From Candidatus Neomicrothrix sp. UBA881 (GTDB lineage Bacteria > Actinomycetota > Acidimicrobiia > Acidimicrobiales > MedAcidi-G1), in assembly GCA_002294285.1 (NCBI GenBank), contig DBFL01000084.1, positions 1 through 17,015 of the forward strand: 17,015 nt of DNA, given 5' to 3'. Positions 1 through 7,532 of this stretch are shown piece after piece (position 1 is the first letter of the stretch; the number at the start of each line of letters is the position of its first letter). The position numbers and the translations under genes were made by a program. The notes under the pieces are model-generated. The model saw nothing but the letters and a program-made list of their open reading frames with translations. It was not told where the DNA came from and did no database searches.

Positions 1-1
1 A

Positions 2-616
2 TGGCTTAAATCTCAATCACAGAACCTTTATGGAGTGAGTGATGACGCAGTTGAAATATCAACTTTCCACCGTTCCAAAGGCCTGGAATGGCCTGTAGTT
101 CATATAGCAGGATTAGAACAGGGACTTGTTCCGATTGCACATGCTAAAGACTCCAGTGCAATTGCCGAAGAGCGACGGCTTCTTTACGTTGCTCTAACAA
201 GAGCAAAAGATAAAGTTTTCTGCTCTTGGGCAACCCATCGAAATTTTTCTGGCAGCAAAAGAAGACGAGATCCTTCTCCTTGGTTGTTTAATATTGAACG
301 TGCCATAAAAAATCTAGAAAAGCCCCTCACCCACGAAGAACAGTTGAAACGTGTTAAGTCTTCGAGGAGGAGAAAACCCGAAAATAACCTTAATGAAACG
401 CGGCAGGTTCAGGAGTTGAAGGAATGGAGGCTCTCTATGTCTCGCGCCGCAGACGTTCCCGCTTTCGTGATTTTTAATGATGAAACTCTTTTAGACCTTG
501 TCGAAGTCCAACCAGCCAATTTGGATGAGCTTCTCAGCGTAAAAGGAATAGGGCCCGTGAAAGCCGAGCGTTATGGAAAAGAGATACTTGAACTAGTTTC
601 GAAACGGGAAAACTGA
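2..616 (+). CDS. uvrD2: UvrD/Rep-family ATP-dependent DNA helicase, UvrD2-like, C-terminal part (5' end outside window)
   Basis: The frame is open from base 2 to the stop at 614-616, so about 204 C-terminal residues are visible. The first in-window start-like codon, GTG at 35, is internal to a helicase motif region and is not the true start. Superfamily 1 motif V (STFHRSKGLEWPVV) is followed by motif VI (EERRLLYVALTRAK, with the arginine finger). A basic linker then leads to a C-terminal HRDC domain (about the last 70 residues, from QELKEWR to the end, including the helix-hairpin-like VKGIGPVKAERYG). Helicase plus C-terminal HRDC is the architecture of mycobacterial UvrD2, an SF1 3'-5' helicase of DNA repair. 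The tetracysteine motif that mycobacterial UvrD2 carries between motor and HRDC is not seen: there is only one Cys, just after motif VI. The stop lies one base from the convergent xthA stop. The family is certain; the UvrD2 assignment is likely. Confidence 0.88.
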   Translation, partial: WLKSQSQNLYGVSDDAVEISTFHRSKGLEWPVVHIAGLEQGLVPIAHAKDSSAIAEERRLLYVALTRAKDKVFCSWATHRNFSGSKRRRDPSPWLFNIERAIKNLEKPLTHEEQLKRVKSSRRRKPENNLNETRQVQELKEWRLSMSRAADVPAFVIFNDETLLDLVEVQPANLDELLSVKGIGPVKAERYGKEILELVSKREN

Positions 617-617
617 C

Positions 618-1532
618 TTATTTTTTCCAGTCAAAAACAGCGACTAAGGGTGCGTGATCACTGGGTTTAACGAATTCACCTTTGGGATCTTTGTATTTTT
701 CTATTTGTTCTTTATTTTCTTCTTTGAGTATTTTCTCGGGCATGCATTCATGAGCATGAACTTCTATTGATTTAAGGGATTTTGACAAGACTTTTGAAGC
801 CAATACAAGGTCAATTCTTAGTCCGCGTTTGTCTCGAAAAGCATTTTTCGGGTACTCCCAAAAAGTGTCTGCCTTTTCTTCCGGGAAACGTTCGCTGTAA
901 ACATCTTTCATTCCTATCTCATCTAGTTTTTTTAATGCTTCACGCGCCTCTTGGGTTATATGCGTTTCAGGCAAATCAAACGTTTCAGTGATGGTTTTCT
1001 TGAGTTTCCAATCAAAATTCTTGTATTCCTTTTTTGGATCCCATTCATCTAGAACAGGCCTGGGGCAAACATTGAAATCTCCAGCTGCTACCACTGGTTT
1101 CTTTTCAGGATCTGAATTTTTCTTTAGGTCTTCGTGAAGACGTGCTAGCCAATCAAGTTTGTATTTGTAATGATCATCTCCCAATGTTCTTCCGTTTGGC
1201 ACATAACAGGAAGCTATTCGAATGTTTGCGCAAGTAGCCCAAACTATTCGTGCATCCGGATCAGGATCGTTTCTTCCGTCGTCAAACCCTTTTCGTGGAT
1301 CATCGATGCCGACTTTTGAAACAATTGCTACGCCATTCCATGATTTCTGTCCATTGTGAACAGATACGTAACCCAACTCATCAAAAATAGGTTTTGCTTT
1401 CTTTGAAAAAACTTCATCAGTCATCTTTGTTTCTTGCAGGCAAAGCACATCTGGCTGATTTTCTTCTATCCAGAGTTTGACTCGGTGTAATCGGGCATTC
1501 AGGCCAGCTACATTCCATGTGACAATCTGCAT
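618..1532 (-). CDS. xthA: Exodeoxyribonuclease III (AP endonuclease)
   Basis: 304-aa member of the exonuclease III/APE1 endonuclease-exonuclease-phosphatase family, which cuts abasic sites and degrades 3' ends in base-excision repair. The catalytic set is complete: N7 (TWNVAG), metal ligand E34 (LQETK), Y110 (SCYVPNG), D152 and N154 (GDFNV), D241 (RIDLVLAS) and the D292-H293 pair (SDHAPL). At 304 residues it is longer than the usual 255-270. The extra length lies mainly in Lys/Glu-rich stretches around 265-288. It starts at an ATG without an obvious Shine-Dalgarno, 17 bases after the HAD gene on the same strand, so the two are probably co-transcribed. Its stop lies one base from that of the convergent helicase gene. 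Two DNA-repair genes therefore meet tail to tail. Confidence 0.95.
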   Translation of the reverse strand: MQIVTWNVAGLNARLHRVKLWIEENQPDVLCLQETKMTDEVFSKKAKPIFDELGYVSVHNGQKSWNGVAIVSKVGIDDPRKGFDDGRNDPDPDARIVWATCANIRIASCYVPNGRTLGDDHYKYKLDWLARLHEDLKKNSDPEKKPVVAAGDFNVCPRPVLDEWDPKKEYKNFDWKLKKTITETFDLPETHITQEAREALKKLDEIGMKDVYSERFPEEKADTFWEYPKNAFRDKRGLRIDLVLASKVLSKSLKSIEVHAHECMPEKILKEENKEQIEKYKDPKGEFVKPSDHAPLVAVFDWKK

Positions 1533-1549
1533 GACGATGACATTAGCGC

Positions 1550-2173
1550 TTAATTAGCTGGGAATCCTATGATTTCATATAACTCTTCGATTGCTTTCTC
1601 AGGTTCTACGACTTTTATGGTTTTCATCCCCATGGCTCGCGCTGGTTTCAAGTTGATACCAAGGTCATCAAGAAAGACGCAACTCTCTGGGTTTACAGCA
1701 AGGCGTTCACAGGCTATTTCATAGAACCTTTCTTCCGGTTTTCTGCACCCTTCTATGCTTGATTCAACTAAAATATCGAAAATTTCTACAACTTTTTTGA
1801 TCTCTTCGTCTAAGTCTTGTTCCCGCATTGGGGTGATGTTGTTTGTGAGCATCGCTGTTTTAAATTTGGATGCGCAATTACTCAAGGCCTCTACCATTGC
1901 CGGTCTTACGGTTCCGTGAAGACCTTCAAGAATTCTTTGTGCATCGAGTTCGTGACCAAGCAGCAATGCTTCTTCTTCAAAAAGACGGGCAAATTCCTGT
2001 GGGTCAACTTCTCTACGTTCGAATTTGGCCCAAGCGTTTGTGTCAGGATTAGTTGAATTTATTTTCCTTATGGTGTCAGGTGGTAGACCGATCTCTGCTT
2101 CATATTCTGCGAAAGCCTCAAATGGGCTGGAAAGAATAACTCCACCGAAATCAAATAAAACTGCCTCGACCAC
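1550..2173 (-). CDS. HAD-superfamily hydrolase (subfamily IA)
   Basis: 207-aa haloacid-dehalogenase-fold hydrolase; the substrate is unknown, probably a phosphorylated metabolite. Motif I is DFGGV with nucleophile D8; motif II is T110-N111 (MLTNN); motif III is K145 (CRKPEE); motif IV is D169-D170 (VFLDD). Residues about 15-90 form the helical cap. Motif I reads DxG rather than DxD, so the usual general-acid Asp is absent. The same is true of E. coli YihX, a working glucose-1-phosphate phosphatase, so this alone does not argue for inactivity. The start is GTG at 2171-2173 with no Shine-Dalgarno; a TAACAT box lies six bases upstream and may be the -10 of a leaderless transcript. It is the first gene of a HAD-xthA pair and divergent from ettA (63-base gap). 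Family sure, substrate not assignable. Confidence 0.88.
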   Translation of the reverse strand: MVEAVLFDFGGVILSSPFEAFAEYEAEIGLPPDTIRKINSTNPDTNAWAKFERREVDPQEFARLFEEEALLLGHELDAQRILEGLHGTVRPAMVEALSNCASKFKTAMLTNNITPMREQDLDEEIKKVVEIFDILVESSIEGCRKPEERFYEIACERLAVNPESCVFLDDLGINLKPARAMGMKTIKVVEPEKAIEELYEIIGFPAN

Positions 2174-2179
2174 GAAAGC

Positions 2180-2185
2180 ATGTTA
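2180..2185 (-). promoter_or_regulatory. Possible -10 box of a leaderless HAD-xthA transcript
   Basis: On the minus strand TAACAT is followed by six bases and then the GTG start of the HAD gene. The hexamer fits TANNNT, and the spacing would put transcription start at or next to the start codon. No Shine-Dalgarno is present. No good -35 was found, so this is a weak call. Confidence 0.3.
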
Positions 2186-2222
2186 GTCATTTAATTTGTA
2201 TCTCGGTTACTTTTTTAGCCGC

Positions 2223-2228
2223 TATCCT
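2223..2228 (+). promoter_or_regulatory. Possible -10 box of a leaderless ettA transcript
   Basis: TATCCT lies eight bases before the GTG start of ettA at 2237. The intervening bases are pyrimidine-rich with no Shine-Dalgarno, which fits leaderless initiation. A TTGTAT at 2196-2201 resembles a -35 box, but its 21-base spacing is too long, so the promoter is tentative. Confidence 0.3.
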
Positions 2229-2236
2229 CTTTTTTC

Positions 2237-3937
2237 GTGACTGCTCAGTTTATTTACACGATGCAAAAGGTAACCCGTTTTTATCCGCCGGACAGAGAGG
2301 TACTGAAAGACATCTCACTTTCTTTTTTCCCAGGGGCGAAAATCGGAGTTTTGGGCAACAATGGTTCAGGCAAGTCTTCCTTGCTCTCGATAATGGCAGG
2401 AATCGATCGGGATCATGACGGCGAAGCGAGACTAACTGACGGGTTTACTGTGGGGATCCTTGAACAGGAACCAGCTTTGGATCCAAGTAAGGATGTTCAG
2501 GGTAATGTGATGGATGGTATAGGAGAAGCAGCTTCTCTCTTATCGCGCTATGAAGAAGTTCTTTCTAGCTGGTCTGATCCAGATGCAGATTTTGAGAAAT
2601 TGGGCGAACAGCAAGCTGAGATTGAACGTCTTATCGAATCCGCGGGTGCTTGGGATCTACAGCGGACCATCGAGATAGCTATGAATGCTCTGCGCCTTCC
2701 TGACGGTGAAACGGATGTGAATGTATTATCGGGCGGAGAACGTCGTCGAGTTGCACTATGCAAACTGCTTCTTTCTAAGCCTGATTTGTTGCTTTTGGAT
2801 GAACCTACAAACCATTTAGATGCTGAGTCTGTTTCGTGGCTTGAGAGAACCCTTCAGGAGTATTCAGGAACTGTAGTTGCAGTGACACACGACCGTTACT
2901 TTCTTGACAACGTCGCGGGTTGGATATTGGAACTTGACCGTGGAAGAGGAATACCTTATGAGGGTAACTATTCAGGCTGGCTCGAACAGAAAAGTGCGAG
3001 GCTCGAAGCAGAGGAAAAATCTGATTCTTCACGTAAGCGGACTCTTGAAAGAGAGCTTGAATGGATACAGATGGCTCCTAAGGCCCGTCAGGCGAAAGGT
3101 AAAGCTCGTCTGGCTTCATACGACAAACTGCTGGCTGAAGCAAACGAGTCGGAGAAGCGTGACGCCGAACTTCAGATACAGATACCAGCTAATACCCGTT
3201 TAGGAGACCAGGTGATCGAAGTTGAGAATCTACACAAGGGCTTTGAAAACCGTCTGCTGATTGAAGATCTCTCTTTTTCTCTTCCTCCTGCCGGAATTGT
3301 GGGAATAGTTGGAGGTAACGGAGCCGGTAAAACAACTTTGTTTAGGATGCTGGTCGCTGCTTTTGAAAATTCTGATTCTGAGCGTGATCTGCCTGACTCT
3401 GGTTCGATAAACATAGGTTCAACGGTCGAACTGGGATATGTCGACCAATCAAGAGACTCTTTGGACCCCAACCGAACTGTCTACGAGGAAATAACCGGAG
3501 ACAACGAATTCATTTCAGTAGGTAACCGCGAAGTGAACGGAAGGGCTTACGTCGCGTCTTTTAATTTTCGTGGCTCTGACCAACAGAAAAAAGTTGGTGA
3601 CCTTTCAGGCGGTGAAAGAAACCGTGTGCACTTGGCAAAAGTTTTGAAGACCGGAAGTAATGTTCTGCTCCTCGACGAACCCACCAACGACCTAGACGTG
3701 GACACTTTAAGGGCTCTTGAGTCAGGTCTGGAAGCATTTCCCGGGTGTGCGGTAATCATTAGCCATGACCGCTGGTTTTTGGACAGAGTAGCTACACACG
3801 TACTTGCATTTGAAGGAAACTCGCATGTGAGATGGTTTGAAGGAAACTTTAGTGACTACGAGGAAATAAGGAAAAAAGAGTTGGGTAAAGAGAGTGTCCC
3901 AACGAGGGTTAAATACAAACCTTTGTCGCGAGACTAG
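2237..3937 (+). CDS. ettA: ABC-F ribosomal translation factor EttA (energy-dependent translational throttle)
   Basis: 566-aa soluble protein with two ABC ATPase domains and no membrane segments. The N-terminus (AQFIYTM...SLSFFPGAKIGVLG) is close to E. coli EttA, which binds the ribosomal E site and gates the first elongation steps according to ATP/ADP. Domain 1 has Walker A at 40-48 (GNNGSGKSS), signature LSGGE at 164-168 and Walker B ending in D188-E189. The arm lies at about 93-140, and the charged linker that contacts P-site tRNA at about 245-320. Domain 2 has Walker A at 359-367, signature at 456-460 and D480-E481. The tail (VKYKPLSRD) also matches EttA. An acidic insertion of roughly ten residues after Walker A of domain 2 (near 377-387) accounts for most of the excess over the 555-aa E. 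coli protein. The start is GTG without a Shine-Dalgarno. The stop overlaps the stop of convergent cysC. Confidence 0.95.
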   Translation: MTAQFIYTMQKVTRFYPPDREVLKDISLSFFPGAKIGVLGNNGSGKSSLLSIMAGIDRDHDGEARLTDGFTVGILEQEPALDPSKDVQGNVMDGIGEAASLLSRYEEVLSSWSDPDADFEKLGEQQAEIERLIESAGAWDLQRTIEIAMNALRLPDGETDVNVLSGGERRRVALCKLLLSKPDLLLLDEPTNHLDAESVSWLERTLQEYSGTVVAVTHDRYFLDNVAGWILELDRGRGIPYEGNYSGWLEQKSARLEAEEKSDSSRKRTLERELEWIQMAPKARQAKGKARLASYDKLLAEANESEKRDAELQIQIPANTRLGDQVIEVENLHKGFENRLLIEDLSFSLPPAGIVGIVGGNGAGKTTLFRMLVAAFENSDSERDLPDSGSINIGSTVELGYVDQSRDSLDPNRTVYEEITGDNEFISVGNREVNGRAYVASFNFRGSDQQKKVGDLSGGERNRVHLAKVLKTGSNVLLLDEPTNDLDVDTLRALESGLEAFPGCAVIISHDRWFLDRVATHVLAFEGNSHVRWFEGNFSDYEEIRKKELGKESVPTRVKYKPLSRD

Positions 3938-4530
3938 ATTTCTAGAAGTTCTAATACGCGTTTGGCGCAATCTTCAGGAGACCCGCTCTCAGGAGTCAGT
4001 ATCAAATCTGGTCTTTCAGGTGATTCATAAGGGTCATCTATTCCCGTGAAACCTTTAATCTCTCCTGATCTAGCTTTTTTATATAGACCTTTCGGGTCGC
4101 GCTCCTCACATATCTCTATAGGAGTATCAACAAAGATTTCAAAAAATCTTAAACCGGATCGATCATGAAGCTCTCTCGCACGTTGCCGGTCATCAAGGTA
4201 TGGGCTGATTAACGGAACTAGTGCTATGAGACCTGCGTCGGCGAAAAGCTTTGCCACTTCTGAAACTCTCCGAACGTTTTCATGGCGATCTTCAGCACTG
4301 AAATTTAGGTCCTCGTTAAGCCCGAACCTCAGATTGTCTCCGTCTAAGAGATATGCAGGGTAACCGGACGCAACTATTGCCTTTTCTGTTGCTGCAGCAA
4401 CAGAAGATTTTCCTGATCCTGAAAGACCTGTAAACCATATAGTTGCTCCCTCGTAACCAAGAGAAGAACGCCTTTCCTCTCTGCTCAAATTATTGTCGTG
4501 CCATGTTAGGTTCATATCTTTGTCAGACAT
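3934..4530 (-). CDS. cysC: Adenylylsulfate (APS) kinase
   Basis: 198-aa kinase that phosphorylates APS to PAPS with ATP, the second step of sulfate activation. Visible features are Walker A at 35-43 (GLSGSGKSS), the APS-binding DGDN at 63-66, S109 in LISPY at the position of the E. coli phospho-serine, and FTGIDDPYE at 161-169. The N-terminal NLTWHDNNLSREER is typical of stand-alone CysC. In many actinobacteria the kinase is fused to CysN (CysNC in mycobacteria); here it is a separate gene, starting at an ATG one base after the cysN stop. It is third and last in cysD-cysN-cysC. Its TAG stop overlaps the ettA TAG stop from the other strand within the palindrome CTAG at 3934-3937. Confidence 0.95.
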   Translation of the reverse strand: MSDKDMNLTWHDNNLSREERRSSLGYEGATIWFTGLSGSGKSSVAAATEKAIVASGYPAYLLDGDNLRFGLNEDLNFSAEDRHENVRRVSEVAKLFADAGLIALVPLISPYLDDRQRARELHDRSGLRFFEIFVDTPIEICEERDPKGLYKKARSGEIKGFTGIDDPYESPERPDLILTPESGSPEDCAKRVLELLEI

Positions 4531-4531
4531 A

Positions 4532-5785
4532 TCAACCCGAACCGACGATTATGCCAGCTGCAACAGTCGCATTTGTAACTTCGTCAACAAGTATGAAAGA
4601 CCCAGTGTTACGGTTTCTCCTGTACTCGTCGAAGAACAGAGGTTGCGTGCTTCTTAAGGAAACTCTTCCTATTTCGTTTAGTTTTAGGGAATCCGGCTTT
4701 TCATCACGGTGCAGAGTGTTTACGTCGATCCGGTACTGTATGTCAGTTGTTAGCACACGGCATGATTTCGTTGTGTGCTTCAAAACTAATTTCATTTTGG
4801 GGACGAGTGCAGAGGATTCTGACATCCAGCAAATCATCGCTTGTAAATCCTGACCAACAGATGGTTGGTTATTTGGACGACAGATCATGTCGCCACGTGA
4901 GATGTCTATGTCGCTGGTAAGCCTTATCGTCACCGACATCGGACCGAAAGCTTCAGAAATTGGACCGTCATATGAATCTATTGAAGCCACAGTCGAGGTG
5001 AAACCACTAGGTAGTATGACTACCTCATCACCAGGTTTGAAAACTCCACCAGCGATAGTTCCGGCATACCCGCGGTAATCATGGTGTTCTTCGTTTTGAG
5101 GTCGGATTACATATTGAACTGGGAAACGGGCATCTATATGGTTACGGTCACTGGCAATATGGACTTCTTCAAGGTGATGCAGCAGTGATGACCCTTTATA
5201 CCAGTCCATTTTTTCAGACCTTTCCACCACGTTGTCTCCATGCAGGGCCGAGATTGGTATAAAAGAGAGATCCGGAATCTCTAGTTTCATAGCAAAATTC
5301 CTAAATTCTTCTTTGACCTCGTTGAATGCTTTCTCGTCATAATCAATTAAGTCCATCTTGTTTACACATACGACCAAATGAGGAATTCTCAATAATGAGG
5401 CCAGAAAAGCATGGCGACGAGACTGTTCAACTACCCCGTGTCGTGCATCTACCAAAACTAAAACAAGATCAGCCGTGGAGGCCCCAGTAACCATGTTTCG
5501 TGTGTACTGGATATGACCTGGCGTGTCAGCAATTATGAACTTTCGCTTAGGTGTTGCAAAATAGCGGTAGGCAACATCAATAGTAATTCCTTGCTCTCTT
5601 TCTGCTCTTAGACCATCTGTTAAAAGAGCAAGATTTGTGTATTCGTTTCCCATCTGTTTCGAAGTTGCTTCAACAGATTCAAGTTGGTCTTGAAAAATTG
5701 ATTTGGTGTCATATAGAAGTCTTCCAATGAGCGTAGACTTTCCGTCATCAACACTTCCCGCTGTAGCAAAACGAAGAAACTCCAT
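4532..5785 (-). CDS. cysN: Sulfate adenylyltransferase large subunit (GTPase)
   Basis: 417-aa GTPase subunit of ATP sulfurylase; with CysD it forms APS from sulfate and ATP, driven by GTP hydrolysis. The GTPase motifs are G1 at 9-17 (AGSVDDGKS), switch I around 62-76 (EREQGITIDVAYRYF), G3 D87-H91 (DTPGH), G4 N142-D145 (NKMD) and G5 SAL at 179-181. Translation-factor-like beta-barrel domains follow, from about 220 to the end. There is no kinase domain at the C-terminus, and the protein is shorter than E. coli CysN (475 aa). The ATG start overlaps the cysD TAA stop by one base (TAATG), so translation is probably coupled. The order is cysD-cysN-cysC. Confidence 0.95.
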   Translation of the reverse strand: MEFLRFATAGSVDDGKSTLIGRLLYDTKSIFQDQLESVEATSKQMGNEYTNLALLTDGLRAEREQGITIDVAYRYFATPKRKFIIADTPGHIQYTRNMVTGASTADLVLVLVDARHGVVEQSRRHAFLASLLRIPHLVVCVNKMDLIDYDEKAFNEVKEEFRNFAMKLEIPDLSFIPISALHGDNVVERSEKMDWYKGSSLLHHLEEVHIASDRNHIDARFPVQYVIRPQNEEHHDYRGYAGTIAGGVFKPGDEVVILPSGFTSTVASIDSYDGPISEAFGPMSVTIRLTSDIDISRGDMICRPNNQPSVGQDLQAMICWMSESSALVPKMKLVLKHTTKSCRVLTTDIQYRIDVNTLHRDEKPDSLKLNEIGRVSLRSTQPLFFDEYRRNRNTGSFILVDEVTNATVAAGIIVGSG

Positions 5786-6699
5786 TAGAAGTACCCTTCT
5801 TTTTTACGGTCTTCCATTGCTGCTTCCGACACTCTGTCATCTGCTCGAGTTGCACCTCTTTCAGTAATACGGGTTGCGGAAACTTCCTCTATTATTTGTC
5901 TAAGATTTTCAGCTTCTGATTCAACAGCTCCTGTGCAACTCATGTCTCCTACTGTGCGATAACGAACTTTTCTTCTTGAGAGCTCTTCATCTTCAGAGCG
6001 CTCTACAAACTCTGAGTCTGCCAAAAGCATTCCATCGCGCGAAAAGACATCTCTTTCATGTGAAAAATAAACACTTGGGATCTCTATTTCTTCACGTTCG
6101 ATGTATTGCCAAACGTCCAATTCTGTCCAATTGGAAATTGGAAATACACGAATATGTTCACCTTGTCTGATTTTTCCGTTATATAGGCTCCACAACTCAG
6201 GGCGTTGATTCTTTGGATCCCATTGACCAAATTCATCTCGAAATGAGTAAAACCGTTCTTTCGCCCTCGCTTTTTCTTCATCTCTGCGAGCTCCACCAAA
6301 TAATGCATCAAAATTATTTTCCTCTATCGAATCAAGCAGAGTAGTAGTTTGAAGACGGTTTCGGCTCGCCCTTGGTCCTTTCTCTTCGATAACCCGACCA
6401 TCATCGATTGATTTCTGAACTGAAGCAACAACAAGTCTTGCTTCTAACTCATTTACTCGCCGGTCACGAAATTCAAGCACCTCAGGAAAATTATGACCTG
6501 TGTCAACATGTAAAACAGGAAAAGGTAATCGGGCAGGCCAAAATGCTTTAGTGGCCAAATGAAGCATAACTATTGAATCTTTACCACCTGAAAACATCAA
6601 ACATGGACGTTCAAACTCGGAAGCCACTTCACGAAAGATGTGTATAGCTTCTGATTCTAATTGATCTAAATGATTTAGTTCGTATGTGGTAACACTCAT
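5785..6699 (-). CDS. cysD: Sulfate adenylyltransferase small subunit
   Basis: 304-aa catalytic subunit of ATP sulfurylase, of the PAPS-reductase-like PP-loop fold. The PP-loop SGGKDS is at 37-42, HVDTGHNF at 64-71, and the conserved VFPISNWTELDVWQYI and the C-terminal MEDRKKEGYF end are present. I place the start at ATG 6697-6699. It has a good Shine-Dalgarno (GGAAG, 6706-6710) six bases upstream, gives the family N-terminus (MSVTTYELNHLDQLE), and yields 304 residues against 302 in E. coli. The frame stays open to an in-frame start at 6780, but those 27 extra residues resemble nothing in the family and would overlap the start of cysQ. It is the first gene of the operon and is divergent from cysQ. 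Confidence 0.95.
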   Translation of the reverse strand: MSVTTYELNHLDQLESEAIHIFREVASEFERPCLMFSGGKDSIVMLHLATKAFWPARLPFPVLHVDTGHNFPEVLEFRDRRVNELEARLVVASVQKSIDDGRVIEEKGPRASRNRLQTTTLLDSIEENNFDALFGGARRDEEKARAKERFYSFRDEFGQWDPKNQRPELWSLYNGKIRQGEHIRVFPISNWTELDVWQYIEREEIEIPSVYFSHERDVFSRDGMLLADSEFVERSEDEELSRRKVRYRTVGDMSCTGAVESEAENLRQIIEEVSATRITERGATRADDRVSEAAMEDRKKEGYF

Positions 6700-6705
6700 T
6701 ATTTT

Positions 6706-6710
6706 CTTCC
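6706..6710 (-). promoter_or_regulatory. Shine-Dalgarno that fixes the cysD start
   Basis: GGAAG on the minus strand, six bases before the ATG at 6697-6699. It supports the shorter, 304-residue CysD over the longer open frame from 6780. Confidence 0.6.
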
Positions 6711-6766
6711 AGCAATACGTAAATTCTTCACCCCATGCTAACCCTGTGCTTCTAAGATGGTCACTC

Positions 6767-7528
6767 TTGAAGGCAAACAATGAAGATCATGATCTTGCAG
6801 CAGATCTGGCGACACGAGCAGGACTTTTGCTGCTCGAAGAAAGAAAACTCTCGCAAAATATTGACGCTGAGTCTTTGAAGCAACTGGGCGATCAGAAATC
6901 ACATGATTTTCTTATGCAGGAACTTGCATTATCAAGACCTGAAGATGGTGTCCTTTCAGAGGAAGGTTCACCAAACTCAGTTCATCCGAGTCGACATGAA
7001 TCGAGAAGGGTATGGATTATAGACCCTCTTGATGGAACCAAAGAATTTAGTGAGCCTCCTAGAGATGACTGGGCTGTGCACGTAGCTTTAGCTATAGATG
7101 GATTTCCAATCGCCGGGGCGGTTGCTATTCCTGAATTAAGTCTGATCTTCTCGACCCGTGACGATTTTTTAGGTCAAAGCTATTCGACTAACAAAGAAGA
7201 GGTTCGAATAGCAGTGAGCAGATCCCGTCCGCCGTCGGAAGCCTCTTTGGTCGTGAATGAATTTGAGGGAACATTAGTTGAAATGGGCTCAGCTGGGGCA
7301 AAAGCTATGGCCGTAGTGCGAGGTGAGGTGGATATGTACATCCATTCCGGTGGTCAATACGAGTGGGATAATTGTGCCCCTGCAGCTGTAGCTGCAGCTG
7401 CTGGACTCCATGTCTCCAGACTCGACGGGTCTGAATTGACTTACAATAATCCTGACCCGTGGCTCCCCGATCTCTTAATATGCAATCCAGATCTGGCTTC
7501 ACCAGTTTTAGAAATTTTGAATAGTTAG
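6767..7528 (+). CDS. cysQ: 3'(2'),5'-bisphosphate nucleotidase CysQ (inositol monophosphatase family)
   Basis: Hydrolyses 3'-phosphoadenosine 5'-phosphate (PAP, left over from PAPS use) to AMP, and may act on PAPS. It matches Mycobacterium tuberculosis CysQ closely through [17 protein letters not shown] and HVSRLDGS. With TTG 6767 as residue 1 (253 aa), metal ligands are E65-E66 (LSEEG), D86 and D89 (IDPLDGT) and D201 (EWDNCAP). The start is uncertain. Homology begins at [10 protein letters not shown], just after TTG 6767. GTG 6746 and ATG 6686 are also in frame, but ATG 6686 would overlap the coding start of cysD and adds residues unlike the family. No Shine-Dalgarno is seen for any of these starts. 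It is divergent from cysDNC, which makes the PAPS. It leads a + strand run with nucS four bases downstream. Confidence 0.9.
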   Translation: MKANNEDHDLAADLATRAGLLLLEERKLSQNIDAESLKQLGDQKSHDFLMQELALSRPEDGVLSEEGSPNSVHPSRHESRRVWIIDPLDGTKEFSEPPRDDWAVHVALAIDGFPIAGAVAIPELSLIFSTRDDFLGQSYSTNKEEVRIAVSRSRPPSEASLVVNEFEGTLVEMGSAGAKAMAVVRGEVDMYIHSGGQYEWDNCAPAAVAAAAGLHVSRLDGSELTYNNPDPWLPDLLICNPDLASPVLEILNS

Positions 7529-7532
7529 TTTC

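Noticed and set aside
607..628. GGAAAA...TTTTCC inverted repeat at the helicase/xthA junction
   Set aside because: The stem is only 6 bp and mostly A-T, and overlaps coding sequence; too weak to call a terminator.
2150..2173. HAD motif I lacking the second Asp (DFGGV) as a sign of an inactive enzyme
   Set aside because: Active HAD phosphatases such as YihX also have DxG, and the other motifs are intact.
2904..3203. Several 60-130-codon open frames antisense to or overlapping ettA, cysN, the LLM gene, the PhoU/RCK_C gene and the MgtE-type gene
   Set aside because: All lie within well-identified genes in other frames, show no domain-like composition, and have no independent support.
6700..6780. 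Extended N-terminus of CysD from the in-frame start at 6780
   Set aside because: The 27 extra residues do not resemble CysD, the internal ATG at 6699 has a good Shine-Dalgarno, and the extension would overlap cysQ.
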